Shown here: piece after piece, positions 1-7,352 of the stretch
How positions within the stretch are numbered: the stretch's first letter is position 1
How the letters are laid out: the number at the start of each line of letters is the position of its first letter
NCBI GenBank assembly: GCA_031367405.1
Contig: JANLPT010000149.1
Span: 1 to 20,511, forward strand
From: JALHNI01 sp031367405
GTDB taxonomy: Bacteria; Acidobacteriota; Terriglobia; Bryobacterales; Bryobacteraceae
Direction of reading: 5' to 3'
DNA length: 20,511 nucleotides
Notes under the pieces: generated by a model
Seen by the model: only the letters and a program-made list of their open reading frames with translations
What the model was told of the DNA's origin: nothing
The model's database searches: none
Position numbers and translations under genes: made by a program

Positions 1-116
1 GAGACCCGGAAGTACTCGGCTGCTTTTTTGCTGGCGAAGTAAACCCGAGGAACCCAAGAGCGTCAAAGGTTTGTTTTGAGTGAGATCGCCGGGTTCGTTT
101 CTCGATATTTTGTTTT

Positions 117-662
117 TCAAGCCGCTCGGGCAGTGACAGGATTCTTAAAGCAGCGTTTGTGTTTGAGCGAACTGCCGGGCGTGTAACGGCCCACGTTTGC
201 GAAGCGTGCGGGAGGAAGAGGAGGCGACGCGGTTGGAGACATGGCGGCCACTTGGTGCAACTGGAGATCCGCGTCGAGACGGTCGCATTTCACTTCGGTG
301 AGGGTGGTTTCGCGGAGCGTGGGGCGTTGCGATTCGACGAGTTTGGCGATTTCCATGGCCGCTTTCAAGCGGACGGAAGCGGGGGCCTTCTCGTCACTCA
401 ACAACTGTCGAAAAGTGTTGATTGCCAGGCCGGCGAGATCGCCCAGTTCGTCGAGTATTCGTTCGGCGCGGTAATGCCGGGCTTCGAGGAGGGCGCGAGC
501 GAAGGCGGGGTTTTGCCGGGTCCAGTTATGGACGGTGGACCGGTGGATGCCCACGGCTTTGGCGGCGGCGGAAATGGATTGCCCGGCGACGAGGGCTTGG
601 AGGACGTCCTGCTGCACAGCGTTGAGGGCGCCCGAAATTGATGAGTCAGTTGTGGAGAGCAT
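117..662 (-). CDS. Small helix-turn-helix protein with degenerate SEC-C-like tail
   Basis: A 181-residue protein of unknown exact role. Residues 27-50 form a clear helix-turn-helix of the transposase/terminase-small-subunit style (SAAAKAVGIHRSTVHNW), followed by a helical segment (residues 54-112) and a proline-rich linker. DNA binding is therefore likely. The last 25 residues (VGRYTPGSSLKHKRC) resemble a SEC-C zinc motif (VGR-N-x-P-C-P-C-G-S-G-x-K-x-K-x-C-C) that has lost the C-P-C triplet and the last Cys, so zinc binding is doubtful. The frame is open up to 854, but residues before the Met at 662 are low in complexity and lack homology-like features, so I chose 662. A Met at 764 is the alternative. 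No strong ribosome binding site is visible. Function is inferred from the HTH only. Confidence 0.62.
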   Translation of the reverse strand: MLSTTDSSISGALNAVQQDVLQALVAGQSISAAAKAVGIHRSTVHNWTRQNPAFARALLEARHYRAERILDELGDLAGLAINTFRQLLSDEKAPASVRLKAAMEIAKLVESQRPTLRETTLTEVKCDRLDADLQLHQVAAMSPTASPPLPPARFANVGRYTPGSSLKHKRCFKNPVTARAA

Positions 663-1049
663 GAGTTGAGTTACCCAATTCCAGGTTACTCCCGTGGGAC
701 TAAGTTTCCAGGTCAGTGAGGCTGGTAAGTGATTGAGGGGAATGGCAGTAACGATTTTTAGCATTGCCGTGATCGAGGTTTCGGTCCGGGGCGAATTAGG
801 TGAATTTTCGACCGGCAATTTTCGCTCGGCGGTGACCGGGGAGCCTGAAACCACGTTTGACGCCCGCCATGCAGACTTGGCGCGCGGGCGGAGGGGCCGG
901 GGAGGGGCCGGGGAGGGGCACCCGGGCGGGACCCGGGCGGGGCCTCCCCCCCGTTGCTAACCCAGTTAACGCATTGGGCATCTATGATTTAGCGGGAAAC
1001 CCGGGTGTGAGCGGTTTTGACACCGATTCCCTGGGCACGCCAAAGGCTG
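663..1049. other. Intergenic region without a supported gene
   Basis: This 387-bp stretch lies between the end of the first kinase gene and the start of the HTH gene, both on the minus strand. Open frames exist on both strands but look like GC-rich noise (Pro/Gly/Arg-rich translations without domain-like features). Its one remarkable part is the G-rich tandem repeat at 893-942. No convincing promoter or U-tract terminator was found. Confidence 0.6.
893..942 (+). repeat. G-rich tandem 11-bp repeats, G-quadruplex-prone
   Basis: Two copies of GGGGCCGGGGA (893-903, 904-914) and the beginning of a third are followed by two copies of CCCGGGCGGGR (921-931, 932-942). The plus strand has many closely spaced runs of three to four G, with short loops, so it could form a G-quadruplex. 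The CCCGGG palindromes could instead form hairpins. The block sits just downstream of the kinase gene on the opposite strand and could impede transcription or replication. Function is inference only. Confidence 0.7.
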
Positions 1050-3710
1050 TTAGCGGATCCGGGCTAGCTGGGCGCTTACGAAATCATTCTTCGGCCCGGA
1101 ATAGCTCTTCCAAATCCCAGCCGACGCGGCGGACCATTCCGCGTTCTTCGCCGGATCCGCCTGCGCCAGCGCGGTCAAAATTTTGGACCTCGTGTTCATA
1201 AGCAACAGCGAATCGGGCACTCCCTTAAGTTGGATCTGAAGCAAGTAATCGGCTTCAAGCAGCCGCTCGCGAGCGGCGAGTGTGTCGTTTGTCTTCAGAC
1301 GCGCACACGCGGCCGTGTAGAGATTCGCCAACAGATAGAAGCGAACCCCTTCATCTTTTGGACGCTGTGCAACCAGCGCACGGCTTTCCGTCACCCCGCG
1401 ATCGGCCACGGCCACCGCGGCCCGCGTATCGCCCTTGGCAATCAGAGTCTCGGCATGGATCCGCCGCAGACGCGGAATTCGCGATTGATTCAAGTAGCTT
1501 GAATTTGCTGTTTCAAATGATTCGATTGCTTCAACCGCCTGCTTCGCCAAGGCTTCTGCCTCCGTGGCATTCTCAAAGCGCAGAGCCGCCGCCAGACGCG
1601 ACTTGGCGATGGCCAGGCTGAACTGCGCGGCCGTATTCCTGGGATCCGCGGTGGCTGTTTCCTGGGCGAGTTCGAGGTATCGCTGGGCTGCCACCGCCGA
1701 CTGTTTCGGATTTTCCATGCTTGGATTGAAATCGTCGTACCAGGCAACAGACAGCGTCTGCTGGTTGAGGGCACGCTGCCTTCGAAACACGGGATTGCCC
1801 GGTTCCAACTGCAGCAACTCCGCCAGAATCCCCCGTTCCCTTTCAATAAAGGACAACGAGGCCTTCAACTGTCCGATCTCGGCAATTGCAGCTCGCCTTC
1901 CCAGCACAACTTGCGCCAGCTTCAAGGTATCGAGGGTGCGTTCACGCGTCAGAAGAATGTCCGCCATTTCATTGGCTTTTTCAAGCAACGCCGCGCCTGA
2001 CACCGCATCCCCTTTGGAGTCGTTGAGTAAATTCGCCTGGTATGCCAACAGCCGGGTGTATTCGTACTGCGCCGCGAACGCGGCATCAGGGGCGCTCACC
2101 AGCGGTTCCAGTATTCGTTTGGTCTCGACGTAGTGCGCATCGGCACCCGAGACGTCCCCTGTCAGCGCTTTCAACATGCCATGACGGATGCGAAAACGTA
2201 CAAGAGACATCAGCTTCGATGGATCGTCCGCGGCCATCGCCACGAACAGCGGTTCCGCCTTGGCGTAGTTCACCAGCGCGTCTTTTGCCTTGCCCAGATT
2301 GGGCTCGCCCGGATAGCCCTGTGCGTTGGCAACCTTCACATACGCGTTGGCCAGCTCTTCGCGCAACCCCGCATCGCCGCCCGCGCTTTTGCTCAATTGA
2401 TCGAGATATTCAACCGCTGTCTTAACCACCAACTGCCTCGCGGCCGTGGTTCCATCCACCTTGGCAATCTCATCATGGATTTCAAAGACGAAGGTCCGCG
2501 CCAGTTTGCGGACCTGATCGAACCGCTGGCGCGCGAGATTCGCCTGATACAGTGACTCGGCGACTCCCGCCGTAATCGCGATCATCAGGACAGCCGCCGC
2601 GGCCAGTGCCAGCCGATTTCGCCGTATGAATTTGCCCGCGCGGTATTGGAATGTATCCGGGCGCGCCAGCACGGGCCGGTCTGTCAAAGACCGCTCGATG
2701 TCGTCGGCGAGCTCTCGCGCCGAACGATAGCGCCGCGCCGGATCTTTACGCAACGCCATCAGCACAATATTGTCCAGGTCGCCGGAGACGTGCGGCCGGG
2801 GCGGATCCACTTCACACACCATCCGGTGCATCTCAAGAGCGCTGATATTGCCTGTTAGGCTATACGGCTTGCGTCCGGCGAGCAGTTCATACAAAACCAG
2901 GCCCAGCGAGTAGACGTCGGATGCAACCGTGATGTGCTCGTTGCGGATCTGTTCCGGGCTTGCGTATTGCGGCGTCATCGCCTGATGCATGGTGCGTGTC
3001 ACACCCAATCCATCATCGGCGAGCTTGGCGATGCCGAAATCGAGCAGCTTGGGATCTCCACCAGTTGTCACCATGATGTTGGCGGGCTTAAGATCGCGAT
3101 GGATAATGAGGTTGCGGTGCGCATAATCGACCGCCTCGCAGACTTTCAAAAACAGCCGCAGGTTTTCTTCGACCGGGCGGCCCTCGCAATACGCGTCGAT
3201 CGTCTGGCCTTCTACATACTCAAGGACCAGATACGGCACGCCCTCCGCTGCGCCACCATCGAGGAGCCTCGCAATATAGGCATGCTCGAGGCCCGCCAGC
3301 AACTGCCGTTCGTGTTCAAAGCGCTGTTTGGCGAAGGCCGAATCAAGCCCATAACGGACGATTTTAAGCGCCACGCGCTTCTGAAAATCGTCTTCGCGTA
3401 CGGCCGCGTAGACCTCACCCATGCCGCCCTGGCCGAGCTTCCGTTCGATCCGATAGGGTCCAAAACGGCTACCGGGTCCAACCGTGTGCCCCTCAAACGC
3501 TCCAGAGGAAGCCGCATCGCGAACCACCCCCGCTACGGTCTCATCCAATTGTTGTGTGCCACCGCCACCGACGTGTTGGAGCAGCGACGCGACCTCGGCG
3601 CGCACTTGGGCATCATCAATCCGGCCTAGCGCCGCAGGCAGTCCCTCCGGTGGCACTTCCACCAATTCGTCGAAAAGTTCGCTGACAAGCCTGCGCTGAT
3701 CCGCGGTCAT
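1050..3710 (-). CDS. Transmembrane Ser/Thr protein kinase with C-terminal helical (TPR-like) region
   Basis: An 886-residue PknB-type kinase. All key elements are present: glycine loop GQGGMGEV (about 93-100), VALK lysine K116, catalytic loop HRDLKPAN (204-211), DFG (224-226), and SPE (251-253). A hydrophobic segment at about 367-387 (LALAAAAVLMIAIT) should cross the membrane, leaving the kinase cytoplasmic. The following 500 residues are alpha-helical, TPR-like (ELANAYVKVANAQG) and probably extracytoplasmic or sensory. I chose the ATG at 3710 because it overlaps the upstream sigma stop codon by one base (TGATG) and because the N-terminus then matches the paralogue at 17063-19621. The frame also opens at 3752 but those residues lie inside the sigma gene. 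Likely expressed by translational coupling with the ECF sigma gene, which is itself 5'-truncated; kinase expression may thus be altered. Confidence 0.93.
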   Translation of the reverse strand: MTADQRRLVSELFDELVEVPPEGLPAALGRIDDAQVRAEVASLLQHVGGGGTQQLDETVAGVVRDAASSGAFEGHTVGPGSRFGPYRIERKLGQGGMGEVYAAVREDDFQKRVALKIVRYGLDSAFAKQRFEHERQLLAGLEHAYIARLLDGGAAEGVPYLVLEYVEGQTIDAYCEGRPVEENLRLFLKVCEAVDYAHRNLIIHRDLKPANIMVTTGGDPKLLDFGIAKLADDGLGVTRTMHQAMTPQYASPEQIRNEHITVASDVYSLGLVLYELLAGRKPYSLTGNISALEMHRMVCEVDPPRPHVSGDLDNIVLMALRKDPARRYRSARELADDIERSLTDRPVLARPDTFQYRAGKFIRRNRLALAAAAVLMIAITAGVAESLYQANLARQRFDQVRKLARTFVFEIHDEIAKVDGTTAARQLVVKTAVEYLDQLSKSAGGDAGLREELANAYVKVANAQGYPGEPNLGKAKDALVNYAKAEPLFVAMAADDPSKLMSLVRFRIRHGMLKALTGDVSGADAHYVETKRILEPLVSAPDAAFAAQYEYTRLLAYQANLLNDSKGDAVSGAALLEKANEMADILLTRERTLDTLKLAQVVLGRRAAIAEIGQLKASLSFIERERGILAELLQLEPGNPVFRRQRALNQQTLSVAWYDDFNPSMENPKQSAVAAQRYLELAQETATADPRNTAAQFSLAIAKSRLAAALRFENATEAEALAKQAVEAIESFETANSSYLNQSRIPRLRRIHAETLIAKGDTRAAVAVADRGVTESRALVAQRPKDEGVRFYLLANLYTAACARLKTNDTLAARERLLEADYLLQIQLKGVPDSLLLMNTRSKILTALAQADPAKNAEWSAASAGIWKSYSGPKNDFVSAQLARIR

Positions 3711-3786
3711 CAAGTGGCCTCCGCAACGCCTGAAAGCGAGCGTTTCAGCCAAGCCATCCCAAACGCCGTGTTTCTCTTTGTGGTGG

Positions 3787-3804
3787 GAGCTGAGAGAGCT
3801 GAGA
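3787..3804. repeat. 9-bp tandem duplication in sigma region 4
   Basis: The unit GAGCTGAGA occurs twice back to back (3787-3795, 3796-3804). It adds three codons (minus-strand Ala-Leu-Ser) between the two helices of the HTH. Removing one copy restores the spacing seen in the second sigma factor of this window. Confidence 0.9.
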
Positions 3805-4194
3805 TGCCCAGCGTCTCCGCGATCTCATCGAATGTAAGACCGCCGAAGTAGTGCAACTCGCGTACAGACGCCTTGCGCTCGTCGAAATCCTTCAGCTTTT
3901 CCATTGCTTCGTGTAACGCCATGAACTCGTCGGCCCCTTTGCCAAAGATATCCAGGTCTGGCTGAGGGGCACTTTCTGTCCGCTGCCACGTTTCTGCGAG
4001 GTACGGGCGCGCGCAGTCCACCAGGATGCCGCGCATAATTTTGGCGGCCAGCGCAAAAACGTGCGTGCGGTCTTTGTAGTTGGCGTCTTCGCGCCGCACC
4101 ATGCGCATGGAGGCTTCATTGATGAGCACGGTTGCCGGAAACGTGTGATCGGGCCTTTGAGAAAGCATACACCTGACGGCGATCTTGTGCAACT

Positions 4195-4224
4195 CGCTAT
4201 CAGAGACATCGCTATCAGAGACAT
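4195..4224. repeat. 15-bp tandem duplication at the intron/sigma junction
   Basis: The unit CGCTATCAGAGACAT occurs twice in perfect tandem (4195-4209, 4210-4224). On the minus strand it encodes a repeated Ser-Asp-x-x-Ser-Asp stretch at the N-terminus of the sigma frame, just downstream of the inferred intron 3' end. Confidence 0.93.
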
Positions 4225-4228
4225 GGCG

Positions 4229-4301
4229 GTCGCGGTAGGGACGCTCATCGCTGAGCGCCCCCCGCACAGATCCGTACGAGCGGCATTACCGCATGCGGCT
4301 C
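4229..4301 (-). ncRNA. Group II intron domains V and VI (remnant)
   Basis: On the minus strand, 4301-4269 reads as domain V: it begins GAGCCGCATGCGG, includes the AGC catalytic triad, and closes with CGTACGGATC. Compared with the usual 34-nt domain V it is one base short in the tip loop (TAATG instead of a GAAA-type loop) and has a G-A mismatch near the base, so it looks decayed. Domain VI follows as GGGCGCTCA, loop GCGA, TGAGCGTCCC (4260-4238), then CTACCGCGAC, whose end at about 4229 I take as the 3' splice site, with the A of CTACC as the candidate branch point. Domain V begins immediately after the maturase stop codon. The 3' boundary is an estimate. Confidence 0.75.
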
Positions 4302-4789
4302 CTACCTTGGATATCTGGCGTCAAAGCGGACGCTCGGATAAGGATGCAGGATCCGTGGGTTGGGCAACCAGCGCTTGAACAATCGCGCCAGCCACGATTC
4401 ATGAAGCCTTCTCCGCTGACTCCGGCGGCGTAGAGTCCGCCGCCAGTGCTGTTGGATCCGCTCCCGAAAGCGTTTCAAAGCCGCCATATTGCCGGGAATC
4501 GCATGGTATTGGTAGTAGCCGTTCAACACTTGCCCCAACCAACGGCCCGTCACCTCCACGGCTTCATGCATCCGCCGACGCAGGTTCTGCTTCACTTCCT
4601 GAAGCTTCGCCTCCATCCGCTTCCGCACGGTGGTCCGTTTCAGTGCAAAGTAACCGCCGGTCCGGCTTACGCCACATTGGTGCGTAAACCCGACCCGAGG
4701 AACGTAAATGTCTCTGGTTCTCCCTCGCCTCGCTCTTTCCGCTGCCTTCTGGCGTACTTGCCGAATTCGATCAAACGCGTTTTCTCCGG
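4302..4789 (-). pseudogene. Group II intron reverse transcriptase/maturase, C-terminal fragment with frameshift
   Basis: The fragment starts in one frame with PEKTRLIEFGKYARRQRKER..GEPETFTFLG, typical of the end of the RT domain and the entry to the maturase domain X region. It then shifts frame at a 5-bp tandem duplication (CCCGA twice, 4689-4698). Downstream it continues as GFTHQCG, a maturase domain (RKRMEAKLQEVKQ, GRWLGQVLNGYYQYHAIPGN), and the family C-terminus WLPNPRILHPYPSVRF. Deleting one copy of the 5-bp unit joins the two frames perfectly as FLGFTHQCG. A stop codon (4790-4792) precedes the first recognisable residue. The RT catalytic domain (YADD) is absent. The gene is dead. Confidence 0.9.
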
Positions 4790-4803
4790 TCACCGCATAC
4801 CTC

Positions 4804-4840
4804 CCCGCTGCACAAATTGCCCCAGAACCCGCTGCACAAA
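4804..4840. repeat. 13-bp direct repeat before the permease start
   Basis: CCCGCTGCACAAA occurs at 4804-4816 and 4828-4840, 24 bp apart, between the truncated intron and the permease ATG. It lies at the sequence breakpoint and might be linked to the rearrangement, or be a binding site. Confidence 0.75.
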
Positions 4841-4843
4841 CCG

Positions 4844-6091
4844 ATGGCCACCCAGCCCTCTAAACTAGAGAACGTGCTCTCCTGGCCGGACAATCTCGCC
4901 CAAAGCGCCGCCGCCCTGCGTGCGCACCGGCTGCGTGCCGCCCTCACCATTCTGGGGCTCACCATGGGCGTCGCCACCATCATCACCGTCATGACGCTCA
5001 TCCAAGGTGCCAACGATTATGTCGAAAATAAGATCGCCAACCTCGGCACCAATGTCTTTCAAGTCGCCAAAACCCCCTTCGCCGCCACTGACTTCGAGAT
5101 CATCCTGAAATCCATGAAGTACAAGCGGTTGGAATTTGCCGACTACGTGGCCCTCACCCGCCGCTGTTTCGCGTGCGGTGCCGTCGGAGCCACCATCGCT
5201 TCGCAAACTCGCGTGCGCGCCGGCGACATCGAGTTACAAGACGTCAACGTGATTGGCCACACGGCCAACATGGCCGAAATCGACACCCGCACCGTCGAAA
5301 CCGGACGTTACTTCACCCCTAGTGAAGATGACCGCTCAGCCTATGTCTGCCTGATCGGCGACGCCTTGCGTCAACAGCTCTACGGCGGTGCCGATGTCTT
5401 AAATAAAGTAATCCGCGTTGCCAACCAGGAATTCACCATCGTTGGCACTTACGAGAAAATAGGATCCGTGCTCGGGCAGGATGCCGACACCTTCGTCATC
5501 GTCCCCCTCAATACCTACTTACGCACGCGCGGCTCCCGGGCCAGTCTAACCTTAAGCGTTCAAGCGAGTAACTTCGAATCCGCTATGGATGAAACCCGTC
5601 AAATCATTCGCAGTCAACGCCAATTGAAAGGCAGCATGCCCGACGACTTCTTCATCGGCACCAAGGAGAGTTACATCAGTTTGTGGAAAAGTATCAGCGG
5701 CGCTTTCTTCGCCGTCTTTATTATGGTCAGTGCGATTTCTTCCTTTGTCGGTGGCATCGTCATTATGAACGTCATGTTAGTCAGTGTGACTGAGCGGACC
5801 AAAGAAATTGGCATCCGCCGCGCGGTCGGCGCTACCCAAATAGACATTCGCCGGCAGTTCTTACTGGAGAGCGTCCTGCAGTGCCTCATCGGCGGGGCCA
5901 TCGGTATCCTCGGTGGCTTCCTCACCGCCGAAGCCGTGCGGGGCATCGCCGGCTTCCCGGTCACCGTCCGCACCTGGGTGGCTGTTTTAGGCCTCGTAAT
6001 CAGCACCATCATCGGCATCTTCTTCGGACTCTACCCAGCCATCCGCGCCTCCCGCCTCGACCCCGTCGAAGCCCTGAGGGCCGACCAATGA
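4844..6091 (+). CDS. MacB/FtsX-family ABC transporter permease
   Basis: A 415-residue permease. An N-terminal membrane segment (about 31-53, LTILGLTMGVATIITVM) is followed by a MacB-type periplasmic core domain (about 54-260). Three C-terminal membrane segments follow with the FtsX signature (VSVTERTKEIGIRRAVGAT) and the ending LYPAIRASRLDPVEALRA. Such proteins work with a separate ATP-binding subunit and often a membrane-fusion adaptor to export lipids, peptides or drugs; neither partner gene is adjacent. I chose ATG 4844; an in-frame TTG at 4817 is possible. No clear Shine-Dalgarno is seen. Its stop overlaps the next permease start. At least seven Leu codons are TTA, unusual for the GC content. 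Substrate unknown. Confidence 0.9.
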   Translation: MATQPSKLENVLSWPDNLAQSAAALRAHRLRAALTILGLTMGVATIITVMTLIQGANDYVENKIANLGTNVFQVAKTPFAATDFEIILKSMKYKRLEFADYVALTRRCFACGAVGATIASQTRVRAGDIELQDVNVIGHTANMAEIDTRTVETGRYFTPSEDDRSAYVCLIGDALRQQLYGGADVLNKVIRVANQEFTIVGTYEKIGSVLGQDADTFVIVPLNTYLRTRGSRASLTLSVQASNFESAMDETRQIIRSQRQLKGSMPDDFFIGTKESYISLWKSISGAFFAVFIMVSAISSFVGGIVIMNVMLVSVTERTKEIGIRRAVGATQIDIRRQFLLESVLQCLIGGAIGILGGFLTAEAVRGIAGFPVTVRTWVAVLGLVISTIIGIFFGLYPAIRASRLDPVEALRADQ

Positions 6092-7347
6092 TGCACGCCC
6101 GTTGGCTCGAAAACTTGCGCGTGGCGATCGCCTCGCTCCGCGTCCGCAAAGCGCGCTCCATGCTCACCCTCCTCGGGGTCGTCATCGGAGTGACGAGCGT
6201 CATCTCCGTCGCCGCCATCATCAGCGGACTCAACCGCTTCGTCCAGGAACGCGTCGAGAAACTCGGTTCGCGCACTTACTTCGTTTCGCGTATTCAGTTA
6301 GGTCCGCAAAACTTTGGCCGCCTCCCGGAAAAGATCCGCAAGCGGCGCTATCTTGAGTACACTTACTCGCGCGAGTTACGCGAGCGTTGCCCTTCGCTGG
6401 ACATCGCCACGGTCTTCGGCACCCGCGCGGCTTTCTTTGGCCAACCAAACGAAATCCGCTATGGTGGCGAAAGGATTGAGAATGTCTTTATCCGGGGCGT
6501 CGAGCCGGAGTATGCTGATGCCTTACCTTTATTCGAAGTAGAGTTCGGCCGTTTTGTAACTGCCAATGACGTGGCCCAATCCCGGTCCGTCGTCGTCATC
6601 GGCCAAGCCATCGCCGATTCGCTCTTCCCCACGTCCGATCCCTTAGGCAAGACGATTCGCGTCAACGGTAAGTTATTCGAAGTCGTGGGAGTCTTCGCCA
6701 AAGACGCCGGTTTCTTCGGCGGCCCCGGCGTCGATCAATTCGCCTGCATCCCGGTCACTTGTTTTCGCAAAGAGTATCCCGAGTCAAAGGAGCTAGCCAT
6801 GGCCGTGACAATCCGCAAAGACGTGCCCCTCGCGCGCGGTCTCGACGAACTCACCGACGCCTTGCGCCGCATCCGCCATACGCCGTTCAAAGAGGACAAC
6901 GACTTCGAAATCACGTCACCCGACTTCCTGAGCTCGCTGTGGAATCAACTCACCGGCGCGCTCGTTATCTTAACCAGCCTCGTCTCCTCGGTTGGCCTGC
7001 TCGTCGGCGGCATCGGCGTCATGAACATCATGCTCATCTCCGTCACGGAACGCACCGCCGAAATCGGCCTCCGCAAGGCGGTCGGCGCACGACGCAGCGA
7101 CATCCGCGCGCAGTTTCTGATGGAAGCCATCGTCCTCACCGTCAGCGGCGGCCTCATGGGCATCGCCTTCGGATGGCTCGCCGCTTTTCTCGTGCGAACT
7201 TTCATTCCGTCGGTGCCGGCCACGCTATCCTATGAGTGGGCCGCGCTCGGTGTATTGATCTCAGTGAGTGTGGGCCTCTTCTTCGGATTCTATCCGGCGA
7301 ACCGCGCCGCCAATCTTGACCCGATCGTCTGCCTCCGCTACGAATAA
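6088..7347 (+). CDS. MacB/FtsX-family ABC transporter permease (second, paralogous)
   Basis: A 419-residue paralogue of the preceding gene with the same layout: N-terminal membrane segment (about 24-46, SMLTLLGVVIGVTSVISVAA), periplasmic MacB core, and three C-terminal membrane segments with VSVTERTAEIGLRKAVGAR and FYPANRAANLDP. The ATG at 6088 overlaps the upstream TGA (ATGA), so the two are translationally coupled and probably form a heterodimeric channel. Open frame upstream of 6088 belongs to the shadow of the first permease. The dihydropteroate-synthase-like gene begins 5 bp after the stop, suggesting one transcript. Confidence 0.92.
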   Translation: MMHARWLENLRVAIASLRVRKARSMLTLLGVVIGVTSVISVAAIISGLNRFVQERVEKLGSRTYFVSRIQLGPQNFGRLPEKIRKRRYLEYTYSRELRERCPSLDIATVFGTRAAFFGQPNEIRYGGERIENVFIRGVEPEYADALPLFEVEFGRFVTANDVAQSRSVVVIGQAIADSLFPTSDPLGKTIRVNGKLFEVVGVFAKDAGFFGGPGVDQFACIPVTCFRKEYPESKELAMAVTIRKDVPLARGLDELTDALRRIRHTPFKEDNDFEITSPDFLSSLWNQLTGALVILTSLVSSVGLLVGGIGVMNIMLISVTERTAEIGLRKAVGARRSDIRAQFLMEAIVLTVSGGLMGIAFGWLAAFLVRTFIPSVPATLSYEWAALGVLISVSVGLFFGFYPANRAANLDPIVCLRYE

Positions 7348-7352
7348 ACCAC

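Larger units (their letters stand above)
3710..4267 (-). pseudogene. ECF sigma factor, 5'-truncated at a group II intron remnant
   Basis: From about residue 25 (ELHKIAVRCM) to the end the product aligns with kinase-linked ECF sigma factors and with the paralogue at 19618-20163: region 2 (RPDHTF, VLINEA, DRTHVFALAAKIMRGILVDCAR) and region 4 (LHYFGGLTFDEIAETLGIS, then TTKRNTAFGMAWLKRSL). The first about 26 residues of a normal family member are absent. The open frame instead starts at a GTG (4267) inside group II intron domain VI sequence, so the original 5' exon has gone. Region 4.2 also carries three extra residues from a 9-bp duplication (3787-3804), within the helix-turn-helix. I infer a damaged, probably non-functional sigma gene, although the reading frame stays open and runs into the kinase start. 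If it is still made, it would lack the first helix of region 2. Confidence 0.68.
4229..4789 (-). mobile_element. Group II intron, 3' remnant only
   Basis: Only the last part of the maturase gene and domains V/VI survive. Domains I-III, most of the RT and the 5' exon are missing from the window: the sequence upstream of 4789 changes into the leader of a plus-strand permease gene. The remnant sits exactly where the ECF sigma gene loses homology, so insertion into the sigma gene followed by deletion is the simplest reading. Confidence 0.75.

Noticed and set aside
1..116. Short plus-strand frame ending at 40-42 (ETRKYSAAFLLAK) and a minus-strand stretch reading TFDALGFLGFT that recalls group II intron RT
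   Set aside because: Both are too short to support a gene: the plus frame could be the end of a gene outside the window, and the RT-like string has no flanking maturase features.
663..854. Upstream extension of the HTH protein to 854
   Set aside because: The extra 64 residues show no domain-like character and the Met at 662 gives a better N-terminus before the HTH.
855..1200. Plus-strand open frames across the G-rich block
   Set aside because: Translations are Gly/Arg/Pro-rich and arise from base composition; they overlap the end of the kinase gene on the other strand.
3711..3752. Upstream start of the first kinase at 3752
   Set aside because: It would place 14 residues inside the sigma gene; the coupled ATG at 3710 matches the paralogue.
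4230..4300. Simple rho-independent terminator between the maturase and sigma genes
   Set aside because: The hairpins lack a following U-tract and match group II intron domains V and VI in order and spacing.
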